A stretch of DNA of 64,000 nucleotides from Dendrophyllia cribrosa (GCA_024195265.1 JAJLRJ010000010.1:3568135-3632134); one strand, 5' to 3'; shown: positions 1-11,911, counted from the stretch's first letter. Translations and numbers: made by a program. Notes: generated from the sequence alone by a model not told the origin.

Positions 1-99
1 AGAAAAGAAACGTCAATTATGAAAAAAACAAGCAAGATCGTATTCAATATATACATAAAACTCTTGTGAAACTGAAAATTGAACGCTTTAAAAGAAAAG

Positions 100-460
100 A
101 AGACTTTTTACCCTTGACGATATTACTTTCTTCTGACAAATGTTAAAGTCGATGCCTCTGATGTCTTCAACTGAGTTGCACGTTGATATGAAAAATGCTT
201 TAATTCTTCTCTTTTAAGAATTCAACTTTCCTTAAAAATTCTTACCTTAGTGGCCTTTAGCACGTGGATTTTTTCGTGCAAAGAGCGGATAGGCTCTTCT
301 GACATCTTCTAAAGGTTGTTTAACTGAGGTTACGAACATGTGAATAATCAAACTAAGATTCCCTTTTTTGGTCATTTCTTAAGTGCTTTTCGTACGGGTA
401 CTAGCTAAAGGTGAAGGGCGAAAAACTCAAAGAACTACTGTCGCCTAGTTTTAGTGTCAC
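100..460 (-). repeat. Dispersed repeat family R1, copy 1 (inverted)
   Basis: Read on the minus strand, this segment matches about 2,040-2,330 and 3,050-3,230 on the plus strand. The best-kept part is a block reading AGAGCCTATCCGC, then TTGCACGAAAAA, then CCAC; here it lies at about 258-300. The surrounding sequence (GGGAATCT, a TTTGATTATT stretch, and a GGTCACTA-like stretch downstream of the block) also aligns with indels. No terminal repeats or intact reading frame are visible. Unknown element type. Confidence 0.55.
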
Positions 461-2039
461 CTTGAAAGGGGAAAAACATATTTTTATCAATTAACATCTA
501 AAAATAATGCAATAAAATTATCGGTAACTAAAGTATTTTTGCTGCGATGTCCTGGGTAGAAATGGATTCCCATTTGAAAAAAAAATGGGCTAATTTTTAC
601 AAGTGATTCTCATAAGTTATGTCTTAAAAATATAAAATGCTTAAGAGCGGCCGTCCGTAAATGTCGCCTGGAGGTGTGCAAAATGAGAAAAACGAAAATC
701 CCCAAACTTTGTCAGAATATAGGTCTAGGTAAACTGTTTCTAGAAAAATAACTCTCAGTTCGATTAGATTTTTATTTTACGCGAACGGCGACAAAGTCGG
801 TTCGGCGGCTCTCGCGTCGATTTTACGGGCTCCACACCACGCATTACTTAAATATTGCCTAAAAATTCAAAATGGAATTAACTCCACCAGTTATTACTTA
901 ACTAAGAAAAGCACGCATTCACCAATAGTTTAATTGTTAAATTGTTCAATTCGACCGTTTACTGAATAATTTTGAGATTTTTAATAATTTTACTTATTTT
1001 AACTATTTTCGCAAGTCAAAAAAATGGCAAAATCACAACTTGGTACATGGCTTGGTGCCATATCAGTCATACCCAGAGAAAGAACAATGTTTCTTCCTCA
1101 AATAAATGTAATAAAATTTTTGGGCAATCGAAAATACGAAATGTTTGAACTCCAAACAAAGGTGACACAAAGGTCAAAACACGCCATTCTTGTAACGGCC
1201 TTCGAAAGCGTTAAATCGACAATAGGCTCGTTTAAAATATATAACAGCCCAACATTCCCCCCAAAATTACCAACATCGCTAATATCAGTTTGCGTTTGAG
1301 TAATTGTGTCTTTTTTGGCGTTTATTTTGTTTAGAATCAATAGTAAACGTTAATTTTGCGACAGACAAAGTTCAAGTTGTATTTACAAACGGCCGACAAA
1401 ACGATCTCAACATCATCATTCCATTTATACTTTCAAAAGACGATAACTCCTGCTACAATAAAAGACATATATGCCAGAGAGGAAAATGGCTATGATGATG
1501 ATGATTAGAATTGTGCTACATGTGTTTGTTTCATCGTTTTTCTTAAATGAGCGTCTTGGGTTGGACTAAAATTATCATTGTCAGTATTTTAACTTCTTTT
1601 AATCCTATTATATCGACGGATTAATAAGAGGAATCTAAGGAATCATTTCTGTACCTGGTACGTACGTACAAGTGTCACCAACGAATTTTGATCGTACAAC
1701 CTCCTTTAGTTCCTCCAGCAGAATCAGACGAGTTGCCAGTGCGCCGATGCCTCCGATTTTTTTTTATCACAATTCATAGAGATGAATACTGAGCTTTATT
1801 ACTCATTACAACACACGATCAATTTGCACTCTGAAAAATTTGAGGAAGCTGTGTTGCAGAAATAAAGCCGCGATGTGTAGGTCGTGTATGTGTTTCGAAT
1901 GACGGAGACTGAAGCTTTCTTTGCGCTTATTTCTTTAAAAAAAGGTACCGCACTTTTTTAATAGCGATGTTTACTGTTTACAAACATTCATGTTGTTCAG
2001 GTTTGCCAGCTAAAGAAGGAGCATGTTTTCATCAAAGGG
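461..2039. other. Intergenic, no gene recognised
   Basis: AT-rich sequence. The longest open frame, 91 codons from ATG 1024, matches no family I recognise and is crossed by a similar-sized frame on the other strand, so I do not call it a gene. A short (ATG)n run sits near 1,490-1,505. Confidence 0.5.
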
Positions 2040-2330
2040 TACAAAAAGTAGTAATAGGGAATCTCCGACAAAATGATGGAATCTAAATTTGTCTATTGAC
2101 ATGACTGTCTGTAAACCTCAATTAAACCTCTTTGAGAAGAGCCTATCCGCATCTTGCACGAAAAAGCCCACATGCAAAAGGTCACTAGCTACAGGTAAGA
2201 ATTCTGTGAAGAAAAGAAGACATCTTTCATATCAACGTGCAACTCAGTTCCAGACATCAGAAGTGACGGCTAAAAGGTCAATCACAAGAAAGGAATAATA
2301 ATTATCAAAGGTAACGACTTTCTCGTTTTC
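2040..2330 (+). repeat. Dispersed repeat family R1, copy 2
   Basis: Direct-orientation copy of the family also seen inverted at 100-460 and direct at 3,050-3,230. The core block is at about 2,134-2,172. A 69-codon frame (TTG start at 2089) crosses the core and reads SLSASCTKKPTC there. The same peptide-like core can be read in all three copies, with substitutions, but the other two frames are broken. Confidence 0.55.
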
Positions 2331-3049
2331 TTTAAAAGGGTACAATGCAAGAGCAATTAAAGTTTCAAGTGTTAAATGAGTAAATCATTTTTCTGCGATC
2401 AAATTATATTCTAGCGACTCTGAATTAACATTTTCAGAAAACAAATCTGGAAACGTGTGTGAACTGTAGCGATGTTTCACCTTTTATTTAACTTATTCAT
2501 ATCGATGAATTCGAACCAACGCAGATGTACATGAACGACAGTGTTTTGATTTGTTATAGTTATAGCGAGCAAATTTGAATAATTAGTTACCGGTAAACAT
2601 CGCTATTGAAAAAAAATGCAATCGCGATTAAAGAAAACGATTACTTCAGATTATTCCTTCGTTTTGCCCTGTTCATCAAAATAACGAGAACTTATTTTGA
2701 CCTCAAGAAACTCAGAGACTTTGAGGGTCGTGCAGCTTTATATTTTTCAAGTAACATTGGTTGGCATCGAACCGTTCGTGATCAGAAACATAACTTATGA
2801 AATACCTGACGAATAAACGATCAACAAGAAAATAAATTCTGAATTTCAAGCACATTACAAAGACAACATGTTTGCGTTGTTTTATGCTAGTTTACATAAC
2901 TGAGTCGTAACTGTTAAAGTTGAAATTCTCAGCTAAGTGTAGGTTTATGGTGTATAAAAGACATACACCGGACATAAGGTTAAACAAAGAGGCGTGATAG
3001 CGTATAATGAACAAAAGTAATGAATAATATATCATGACTTTTCCCACTT

Positions 3050-3240
3050 CAACTTCCTGGTCTTCAACTTTAGTCTTGTACCCGTAAGGAAAGCAACCGT
3101 AGAAATAACCATAAAAGGGAATCTAGGTTTGATTATTTACATGTCTGTAACTTCACTTAAACTTATTAAAGGGAAGAGCCTATCCGCTTCTTGCACGAAA
3201 AAATCCACGTACTAAAAGTCACCAATTCTCAAACTCATTA
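3050..3240 (+). repeat. Dispersed repeat family R1, copy 3
   Basis: Third copy, with GAAGAGCCTATCCGC at about 3,173. It shares the upstream blocks GTACCCGTA and AAAAGGGAATCT with the inverted copy 1. It is shorter than copies 1 and 2 on the 3' side. Confidence 0.5.
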
Positions 3241-3291
3241 ATAATTCATCAACCCAGAAAATCATAAACACATTGAGAAAAGAAAATTTGC

Positions 3292-3734
3292 GAGCGCCCT
3301 TAAGGCGGGACTAAATCTAAATTTGAATGAAATTTTAAGAGGTTTAATGGGATAGAAGAAAGAAAATGATTTTTGGAACACCAACAAACAGTTAATACCC
3401 ACGTAAGAGCACCCCAGGTTGCTAGTGGACTATTTTGGTGTCCGTCTATTAATTATTAACTACAAATTCTAATTTTAAAGCTGCATTAAATCCTTTAATT
3501 TTAAATTTTCTTTAAATTTTACAAATCCCTTGAGAAAAAGCATTTCTTCCCAAACATTCCCAAAAATCACCAAACAATTTATAAAACACCCCATAACATA
3601 GATTCATGGGAAGAGCATAGAGATTTTGGATTGCTTGAAACGTGAACGAGATATTTCCATTAAGCCATGTTTTAACTTTAAAGTGGCGGAATAATGTCAT
3701 ATAGGTGTAGTCCCGCCTTAACGGGAGTCGCACC
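3292..3734. mobile_element. Small TIR element (MITE-like), about 0.44 kb
   Basis: The left end (GCGCCCTTAAGGCGGGACTA) and the reverse complement of the right end (GCGACTCCCGTTAAGGCGGGACTA) are imperfect terminal inverted repeats. There is no coding capacity. A clear target duplication was not found. Confidence 0.55.
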
Positions 3735-4374
3735 AATTAAGAGGCAAAATTAATTAGTAACGACATGACAAAGTGTGTTTTACATCCATTTTATGATTTA
3801 TATTAATTTAAGCCTTTGTCTGTATAAATCAATCAGCCTTGTTTAGCGAAAGTGATACTTAACAGTCGTGAGACTGACAAACCTGTGGTTCTCAAATTCC
3901 AGATTGAATTGAAATTTAAAATGTTAGTTTTTGAGGAGGGAGGTAAAATCGGAGGACCCGGAGAAAAAACCCTCGGAGCACATGAAGGATGAGAGTCATG
4001 AACAAACTTCCACCGCGGTCAAACGTCCGAAGCGCTTTTCGTTTTATTTAGTGGGATTTTATTTGATATCAAATGGAAATACGGGCAAGGATGTATAAAA
4101 AAGCAGTTGACGTTGCTATCTTTTAATTTTTCTCAAAATGATGAGTTTTTTTCCGTTGAAAACTGACCAAAACTCTTTGCACCTGATCAAAATTATGTTG
4201 GCAAATGGCGCCGACAATTCTGCAGTTCACAGTTTTTAAACGCTTAAAACGTTTTTGGTAAACTTTCGAAACGTTTGGTAAATTGACAGTGTATTGGCAA
4301 TATATTAAACTTTAAACAGTGAATTTGACAACCTTAACTTTTACGTACGTTGCTTAACTTCTGCAAATTTCTCT

Positions 4375-4497
4375 CGTTTGACCGCGGTTAAGAACAAACT
4401 CAACCCATATATATATGACGCCGAGCCCAGGAATCGTACCCAAGCCACACTGGTGAGAGGCGAGCACTCTCACCACTGCGCCATCCCTTCTCCCCTA
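4375..4497 (-). mobile_element. tRNA-derived SINE fragment
   Basis: On the minus strand the sequence begins GGATGGCGCAGTGGTGAGAG, which contains a pol III A box (TGGCGCAGTGG). About 50 bases later it has GGTACGATTCC, one mismatch from the B-box consensus GGTTCGATTCC. The T-arm-like region is followed by a non-tRNA tail, so this is a SINE and not a functional tRNA. Confidence 0.6.
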
Positions 4498-5132
4498 TAC
4501 TTACCTTCCGCTTTCAAAGTCATTGTGATTTGGGTTAATTAGATGTATTGGATTTGATTTACCTCCATCGCCAAAAATCGCGATTTCCACGTTTGCATCC
4601 GTGCCAGCTAGAAACGCGTTTGCGGTTGTGACAGTCACTTGGTAATCAGCTTTAAAGTTAAAAGGAAACGTCTTACCAGAAAGTCATAGTAATAAAAAGG
4701 CCTCCCATTGGCTTAAGGAGGAGTCAATCGTAGTCTTAATGTCTTGACAATTATGATCCACGCCTCCCGATTTTTGCAATATAATGTACAGCAGAACCGT
4801 CATTAACGGGACACTATCGAAACCAGGAGAAGTGTCCCCTTTATAGAGGTGCCCCTTTATCAGCCTTCTACAATAACAAAGGAAAACGAGCCGCGCGTGT
4901 CGAAATTAACATAAGGCTTTCTTTTAAAAATATGTGTAGCTCAACATCATGATAGACAAATAGCCTAGATTTCATCAAATGTTTGCACTAATCTGAGAAT
5001 TAGATAATACAAAAACGGAAGTTACTAATGTCCATATGGAGTTTCATTCACGCATGAAAGTGATCTAGTGCCAAGACTGATACTGTGGAAAGTCCAAGGT
5101 GGGTGCAGTTAATATTCCTTGGCCTTAAATGC

Positions 5133-6600
5133 AGTGGAACCTCTACTTTCAGACACCTCCATTAAGGGAACACTTCTCCTGGTCCCAGCTGGTAAAACAC
5201 TAATATAATCTTTGTAATTATCACCTCTATTAAAGGGACACCTCTATTAAGGGGACACTTCTCCTGGTCCCGGCTAGCAAAACGTTCATATAATCTTTGT
5301 AATTATCACCTCTATTAAAAGGACAACTTCATTAAGGGGACACTTTTTCTGGTCCCGGTCGGCAAAATGCTCATATAATCTTTGTAATTATCACCTCTAT
5401 TAAAAGGACAACTTCATTAAGGGGACACTTTTTCTGGTCCCGGTCGGCAAAATGCTCATATAATCTTTGTAATTATCACCTCTATTAAAGGGACACCTCT
5501 ATTAAGGGACACTTCTCCTTGTCCCAGCCGACTACAAAACGCTCATATAATCTTTGTAATTATCACCTCTATTAAAGGGACACCTCTATTAAGGGGACAC
5601 TTCTCCTGGTTCCGGCTGGCAAAACGTTCATATAATCTTTGTAATTATCACCTCCATTAAAGGGACAACTTCATTAAGAGGACACTTTTTTTGACACTTT
5701 TGTTTTTCCGGCTGGAAAATCACTCATATAATCTTAATTTGAAATTATCATCTCTATTAAAGGTACACCTCTGTTAAGGGGACACTTCTTCTGTTCCTGG
5801 CCGGCAAAACGTTCATATAATCTTTGTATTTGTCACCTCTGTTAAAGGGACATCTTTGTTAAGGGGACATTTCTCCTGGTTCGGGTCGAAAAAATGCTCA
5901 TATAATCTTTGTAATTATCATGCCAATTAAAGGGACACCTCCATTAAGGGACACTTCTCCTGGTCCCGGCCGGCGAAACGCTCATATAATCTTTGAAGTT
6001 ATCACCTCTATTAAGTAATGATCCGCATAAGAAAGATAGCGCTGAACGGCAATGCACGATGGAATGTCAACTTTTTTCATTGTTACAACAAGTGATCTCA
6101 TTGGCCTAGACTCAAAAACCGCTAAAAAGTTAAAGTTCAAGGTGCATTTTGTCTAATTTTTTAAGGTTTCAAGTAATTTGAGACCCAATCGCACAACATG
6201 CAATTTTTAAAAGATATTGTAATTGGAGAACTTCATCAAAAAAGCACAATGTTATAAGCTATTGTCTACTGCTATTTTGATTGGTTAAGCACGAACATTT
6301 CCTAAAATTTATTTGACGCAAATGGATTTCTTTATTTGTATAATGAAATATAATTATTAACCATCAGCTCCTCCTCTATTCTTGAAATCAAAGATATTCT
6401 ATGTGGGGAAGAGCCAATGCCGCAGAACAATGAAGTTTGCTATCGTTTTTATGTGGAGCATTACTTAATGGGAAACCTCTATTAAGGGGACACTTCTTCT
6501 GGTACCGGCCGGCGAAAAACTCATATAGTAATTTAATTATCACCTCTATTAATGGGACACCTCTAGACTATTAAGGAGGACACTTCTCCTAGTCCCAATG
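5133..6600 (+). repeat. 85-bp satellite array with TTAA-rich units, copy A
   Basis: About a dozen tandem units of 84-85 bp. Each has the series TCATATAATCTTTGTAATTA, then ACCTCTATTAAAGGGACACC, then TATTAAGGGGACACTTCTCC, then TGGTCCCGGCCGGCAAAA. The left edge begins CAGTGGAACCTC, a terminal motif common in Tc1/mariner-type repeats. That suggests the array grew inside a transposon end. A 458-bp MITE interrupts it at 6,011-6,468. Every intact unit offers TTAA sites. Confidence 0.8.
6011..6468. mobile_element. TTAA-flanked MITE inside the satellite
   Basis: TTAA at 6,011-6,014 and at 6,465-6,468 flank inverted ends GTAATGATCCGCAT and, as reverse complement, GTAATGCTCCACAT. The satellite resumes immediately to the right with GGGAAACCTCTATTAAGGGG. 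This shows a clean insertion into one satellite unit at its TTAA site. No coding capacity. Confidence 0.8.
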
Positions 6601-6860
6601 GTTTCTCCTTAATGGCAGTTCCTGCTAGTGTAATAACACTGCCATTCAAAATACTTTCTCTATTTTGGTATTTGTCTCCAAACTGTGTCCGCATTATGGC
6701 GTCATGATAATGGCAGATTTGTGAGCCAAATATATGAGAGAATTGAATATTTCGTGCCACCGGTAGGTCGATATGTGTGGAAAGCGGCACTTCTAAAAAC
6801 GAAATTACAAGTTATCAAGGGTGGGGCCTCGTTCTTCATTCACAATATTTTTTGATTTTT
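6600..6860 (+). repeat. Conserved tail of satellite element, copy A
   Basis: Non-tandem sequence following the satellite. It is nearly identical to 18,841-19,099, which follows the second satellite copy. Shared blocks include AATACTTTCTCTATTTTGGT versus AATACATTCTCTATTTTGGT-like text and GTGCCACCGGTAGGTCGA. Satellite plus tail therefore behave as one dispersed repeat unit. Confidence 0.7.
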
Positions 6861-7035
6861 TTCTACACTACTAACATAGATATTATAATAAATATATAAT
6901 TCCTACCGTCCTCTCCACGACCAATTCCACAAAATAGCAACAGTGGTAGCAACAGCAGCATTTGCATTGTTCTATTGAAAGTTGAAATAAAATTAACATT
7001 ACGAAGTCGCCCTAGCTCATATTTGTTAATAATTA

Positions 7036-7474
7036 CCAGAAACCCATAAGTGGGTTGAAACGTGTAACGCGCATTCACAGCTTCCGAATATTCGTTTTTT
7101 GCTTAGTACCATATTTAGAAACTCCTCGGTCCAGGGAGATTGGAAGCAAGTTGTTCTAGCGAATTGATTGGTTAATATTTTTATCTTGATTTTCCAAATA
7201 TGGCTGTAACAACTTCTTAGCAAATTGAATAATCGGAAGCTTGTTTTGAAGCGTGTGGAGTGTTTTCACATGACGTCACGGCGGCCATGTTGGTGTCCCA
7301 AAACAATAAAACGGCGGCCATATTGGTGTCCCAAGCTAATCCTGTGGGGATTAAACTCTTTTCTAATGCAAACCCTTTGCTTTGTTCAAATACATTAGCA
7401 TAGCTGCAGACCACGTGAGTGAAAAAACTCTATAAGAGACAGTTGCACGTTTCAACCCACTTATGGGTTTCTGT
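7036..7474. mobile_element. TIR element (MITE), about 0.44 kb
   Basis: Left end CCAGAAACCCATAAGTGGGT and right end (reverse complement) ACAGAAACCCATAAGTGGGT continue as inverted repeats through GTTGAAACGTG. AATTA flanks both sides and may be a target duplication. The interior has a TGACGTCA site at 7,271-7,278 followed by two GGCGGCCAT blocks. Confidence 0.75.
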
Positions 7475-7594
7475 AATTACTGAATTACGATCATTATAGT
7501 TAATGAGCTGATTTCGCAACTTCGTATATTGTGTACTTGTAGTTCGTAGAAATTTCAAACGTGAAAAAAAAACGAACTTTACACAGAGATATCT

Positions 7595-8397
7595 TTAAGG
7601 TGGCTGAACACAGTTTGCGCGCGCTCTTCAATTTCAGCTGCTTACGTGAGTCAGCGCGCGCAAAGTTTTGAGAAAAAGAAACGTGGCGCCTATTCAGCGA
7701 TCATTTTATTTTGCTCAGCGCGGATCGCGAAAGTGTTGTTTTTCGTCTTAAAATGAAACAATTTGTTGTTTGTAAAAATGTTTGTTGAATCAATAGATAA
7801 TATATAGAACCATTGAAGAAATACACTAGCTTTTTGGTCGTTTTTGTCTTTGGATCGAGAACCCAGCCAAATGCAACGCATGCGCAGTTGACCAAAAAAT
7901 TGTGACTGGATGTTTTAGCGACTTTCCTCGGAAACGTGCTGATTTCTACGGAACCACTCATTAGAATTTCACGAAATTTGGCACAACAATAGTTCCGAAT
8001 ATGCCGAACTCGACTGCCACCAAAAATTTGAAATCTGACAGAGGAGATTTTTACAAAACGCGAACATATTAAACAACAAATTACGGAAGATCCCTCTGTC
8101 AAAATTACATGAGACTAGTGTTAACATGCGAATATTTTTAAGAGTTTACTAGAGACAAATGATGGACAAAATCTAATGACTAGATTTTCTGAAAATAAAC
8201 GAAACCAAATATTGCAGGCTGATTTCCAATCCACCGTGTTGCCATGACAACACCCTAAAAGCTCAACAAAAATATCAAAATATTAAGCTTGTTGCTTAAT
8301 CTTATGCCTCGCCAATTTTGGGCGCCCAGTCGTAAGTGGTTTTAAAATGACAATAAATGATGCATAGGTACAGTAAAACTGTGTTCAGCCACCTTAA
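7595..8397. mobile_element. TTAA-flanked MITE, 803 bp
   Basis: TTAA at 7,595-7,598 and 8,394-8,397 flank perfect inverted ends GGTGGCTGAACACAGTTT. The interior holds a 133-codon minus-strand open frame with no recognisable domain, which I do not call a gene. End structure and TTAA duplication fit the piggyBac/Kolobok style of target choice. Confidence 0.8.
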
Positions 8398-8464
8398 GCT
8401 TGAAACAGAGTTAAGATAGGCGCTAGTTACACACAAAGTAAAGGTGTTCAGATTTTTATTTCAT

Positions 8465-8590
8465 TGAGGGTATCTGCATTGCTGTCTCGATATTAAAACT
8501 ATGTTTCGATATCAACTCCTTTATAAATTAAATCAAAGGGCTTTAAGAGCCATCTCGTGCATACGAAACAACGCAAGGTTAATTTTAGCG
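8465..8590 (+). repeat. Dispersed repeat R2, copy 1
   Basis: Closely matches 22,025-22,142. Shared blocks include TGCTGTCTCGATATTAAAAC, AAATTAAATCAAAGGGCT and AAGAGCCATCTCGTG. After this block copy 2 continues directly into a TTGTTCTTAGCTTGATGTTT stretch. Here a related stretch (TCGTTCTTAGCTGATGTTTT) lies about 1.2 kb downstream, near 9,813. This copy may therefore be interrupted by other sequence. Confidence 0.6.
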
Positions 8591-8799
8591 GAGCCTGCGG
8601 GCCGAAGGCTCGGCGGAGCACCATACTCATAGAACCTATGCCGTCATTTTTCATGGTCATGGCTAGCGGAATGTTTCGCGGACGCGTGCGTGTGAGGACC
8701 GCCGCACGCGTACGCTCGCGTACGAGTTGGGCTAGCTCGCTGGCGCGTACGACGTCGCAAAACATGCGCAAGTGACGCCACAAAACATCCGGGATCTTT

Positions 8800-9700
8800 G
8801 AGGCTTTGTTTTTCGCGCGGCTACACAGCCGTCAGCTCGGTAAACACTTTAGCCGTTGCAGGATATTTTTGCTTTTTTTAGCGGAGAATTAAAGTCGTTA
8901 TTACCCAAAAATTTTTTGCGGTTTGCAACTCAAGACAGGATACTAATTAAGGGATACTCAGAAGCCGCTTGAGTGGAAAAAGAAAAGCTTTCAGGGATAA
9001 AATCTTGCTTCGAGGAACTATATACGTTTTTAGCAATGCGAAGAGATGGGTTCGTTTTACGGATTTCAGCACCAAAGCGGAGATTTAAAGAATTTCCAAG
9101 TACAGTAGTCGCCGGAGGGACTTAAAGGTAAAACAAATTACATTTTTCGATGGGAATTTACCTTAATATCAATCTGTGATTGACGTTTTGTTTGTGTTCT
9201 CGTTAGTTTTGGAGAATTGTTTATGAACGTGTAGCTTAAATTCAGTTGTATTAATTTCTTAAATTTCATCGAAGACACGGCTCGGCCTCGATGCTCTATA
9301 AATGGTACGCGTTTTGCTTTTAAACATAAACTAATGGAGATTTGAATAAAATTTTTCGAAAGAAGATTGTGTTGTCCATTTTTATGTGTTTGTTCATTCA
9401 TTACATAGATTGAAAAGCGATTTTATGTAAACAAAACAAGATTTAGATTTTATACTCGCGTCGCCTTATGCAAATATGTTTGTGTATTTTTGCAATTTTG
9501 ATTTCCAAATCAGTTTCTCGGGCATTTTTTGACAAGCAACAGCTGTATTTTATTCGGAAAGTAGTCGTAATAGTTATTCTAGACGGAGAAAAAGTTGTTT
9601 TTGTGAACTTTTGCACGGTCTAAATGTACTGTGCAGACGGTCGGGTAATACTATTTTTGAGAATTGCTAAAATTGAAAAATATCCCGGTCGTCAATCTTA
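8800..9700 (+). repeat. Dispersed repeat R3, copy 1
   Basis: Matches the reverse complement of about 38,650-39,080 over several hundred bases. Shared blocks include TTAGTTTTGGAGAA and GATTTCCAAATCAGTTTCT. No protein domain is visible in any frame; the ends are not defined. Confidence 0.55.
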
Positions 9701-10280
9701 ATTCTTGTGCTTCCGACCTTTCACCTAAGTTAAGTTTCATCTCAGTCTCAGAGGGTCTTCAGTGGGTCTTCAGAGGGTGACGCTGTTAGGCTAAGCCTAA
9801 CTATATATATTAGTCGTTCTTAGCTGATGTTTTGTGATTAAATTTGAAGCTTTTAATAATCCTTTATCTTCGAAAAATTATCCCTTGTGTCAGCCAGCAA
9901 GACAGCATACAAAAACCCTTGTAATCCGCAGTTACAGTTATATGCGGCAGCGAGGAGGGGGAAGAGATTATTTTACGTTATTAAATTCGCTAGCAGACAC
10001 GCGCAAGAAAACCACGCTTTCGGCGCTTCAAGCCTTTGCGAGCAGCGGGCGGCGATTTGAGCAAATAAGCCTAAACGAAAAAAAAATAATAAAAAAAAAC
10101 TGGTTAAATGATATTGCGATATTAATTCTGTTTGCAGTTTACAAAGAAGAAAACATCTAAGCGTGACATTAAATTTGCATTGTCCGAAACGAGAGATTTG
10201 AATGACGTAATACACTGGAAAGTTATGCATTGTCTGAATGACAACTGAATGACGCAATACGCTGTGGAATAGCGTTTCGC
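9701..10280. other. Intergenic, no gene recognised
   Basis: Contains short low-copy duplications (GGGTCTTCAG at about 9,753-9,777) and overlapping frames of 90-108 codons on both strands. None has a recognisable domain. Confidence 0.4.
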
Positions 10281-10285
10281 CCAGG

Positions 10286-10425
10286 TGACGTCATATTTGG
10301 CTACAATGCATTGTGGGATCGAAATGCGGACAAATATTTCAAAATGGCTGCCTCGGAAACACCAGTTTTTGCGATTGCTGTACATGTTGTGGATAATTGT
10401 CGAATTGTACCCAAGAACAGTGCTT
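10286..10425 (+). promoter_or_regulatory. Possible promoter and short first exon
   Basis: TGACGTCA (CRE-type) at 10,286-10,293 is followed by CTACAATGCATTGTGGGA, which resembles a ZNF143/Staf-type promoter motif. Then ATGGCTGCC starts a 28-codon frame (MAASETPVFAIAV...) that ends at TAG. The arrangement resembles a CpG-type promoter with a first coding exon. I found no convincing downstream exon, and the same motifs occur in transposons here. Weak call. Confidence 0.2.
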
Positions 10426-10429
10426 CGTA

Positions 10430-11460
10430 GCACCTGCTTTTATCGTAACTACCTGCATAGTTCTTGAATGTTTGTACGCGTTTCAATCACATGATGCTGC
10501 GCGCCAATTCTATTTTTAGAATCTGGGCGGAACGCTATTACAAAAAGTTTACATCCGAGTGATTGCCCGAGTGAAAATTTCCATAACTGTCCCCGTATTC
10601 TACATATGTTGCTTTTGCTTCCGCCGGAAACGTGAATTTCAAGGACACTAAAAATCTCAGTTTCTTTTTTTAAGTTGTCCTGGAAAATAAATCGAAAGAC
10701 CCAGACCCATGCAAACATTTTGTTAATAACATATGTTCACAACATGCATCGCCTCTAATTTTGATACGACCGATAGCGATAACATTAATTTCTTTCTACC
10801 TCTCTACGTTCGTACGAAGGAAAATGTGAGAAGGAAAGGATGTGAGAAGACTGGGTCGAGTTTTGTGACCATATTAGGACTTCGACCTTGGGTCGAGTTA
10901 TATAACCATATTAGGACTTGTGACTTTTGTGTGATGACCTTGACAAGAAAACGACGCGAACTTTATCGGGTCGAGCAGATAGAATTTATGTTTGTAACTG
11001 TTTTGTTGTATCTCGTGTGCTTCACTTGTTTTGGCGAATAAACAACGTTATTCGTACACTTGTGGATCAGTACAAGCTAAAGCTCGTTACACATTTTCCT
11101 TCTCCAGATCGCTGACGCATAAAATACGCTACCACGATAGTAAGGCAGGCATAGTGCAAACACTTGCCCGACGGTGGTTTAATGGGTATTCAACACTAAA
11201 TTACAAATATGGATATTCAATGAAATAAATCTAAGAAATTTTACAACTTTTTTTACTGGGCAATACAAATTATTTTATAAACAAAAGCAAGCAGAGTGTG
11301 AACACTTGCCCGAAGTAAAGTAAATTAGTACACGAATATAAAACAATGAGCTAGCGAAATATGAACATACATTTATTTAATAAACTTAGCTAAGCGGAGC
11401 GCTACTATTAGCGTCGTACAAAGAGAAAAATTTAGTCAATTGTAATCTATTTTACATACA
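10430..11460. other. Intergenic, small duplications only
   Basis: A roughly 45-bp duplication (ACCATATTAGGACTT at about 10,868 and 10,906) and a repeated block (ACACTTGCCCGA at about 11,160 and 11,301). No gene recognised. Confidence 0.4.
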
Positions 11461-11507
11461 TATTCCTAATTATCACGTCAGCTCTTTTAAATGGACACTA
11501 CTGTTAA
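11461..11507 (+). repeat. Left stub of satellite copy B
   Basis: TTCCTAATTATCAC, then CTCTTTTAAATGGACACTA, then CTGTTAA align with one unit of the 85-bp satellite. The unit is interrupted at its TTAA (11,504-11,507) and resumes at 18,664 with TTAAGGGGACACTTCTCC. All sequence between is therefore inserted. Confidence 0.6.
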
Positions 11508-11896
11508 AGGAGCTAATATGTCATGGTGATTTTGAAGTTTTCGGGTCAAAACCGTCCCAAATCAAAACTAAGTACCTTTGTCGTACACGAAATGCTTAAA
11601 GAACACTAACAGGAAGATATCAAGTGAATTTTAGTAGAGAAAATAAACCATAATCAGAGTTTTAGCGAATTTTCTAAGACACAAGCGATAAACTTGAAAA
11701 AATTGGCCCAATTTTTTCAAGATACAATCCATTTCCATCCTGGCCATCTGCAGTCCAAGACACTTGTTTTTACTTTTAGAGCACTAGTAGAATAATTTTA
11801 AACAAAACTGGATTCTTATTTTTGGAATTTCACTGATATAAAGATGTATTTTGGCTTTTTAAAGTAATGCTAAAAATGGTGACATAGCCCCTTTAA
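11504..11896. mobile_element. TTAA-flanked MITE, about 0.39 kb
   Basis: The left end TTAAAGGAGCTAATATGTCA and the right end (reverse complement TTAAAGGGGCTATGTCACC) are imperfect inverted repeats. They fit the TTAAAGGRR terminus known for T2/Kolobok-type MITEs. A diverged relative lies at about 23,990-24,220. No coding capacity. Confidence 0.65.
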
Positions 11897-11911
11897 CCCT
11901 CGGTCGTTTAA

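Noticed and set aside
1024..1299. 91-codon gene
   Set aside because: No recognisable motif, crossed by an antisense frame of similar length, and no exon neighbours.
7701..8102. 133-codon minus-strand gene
   Set aside because: Lies wholly within the TTAA-flanked MITE 7,595-8,397 and has no recognisable domain.
8499..8783. Genes on both strands in the GC-rich block near 8.6 kb
   Set aside because: Two overlapping antisense frames of similar length in CpG-rich DNA; no domain and no splice partners.
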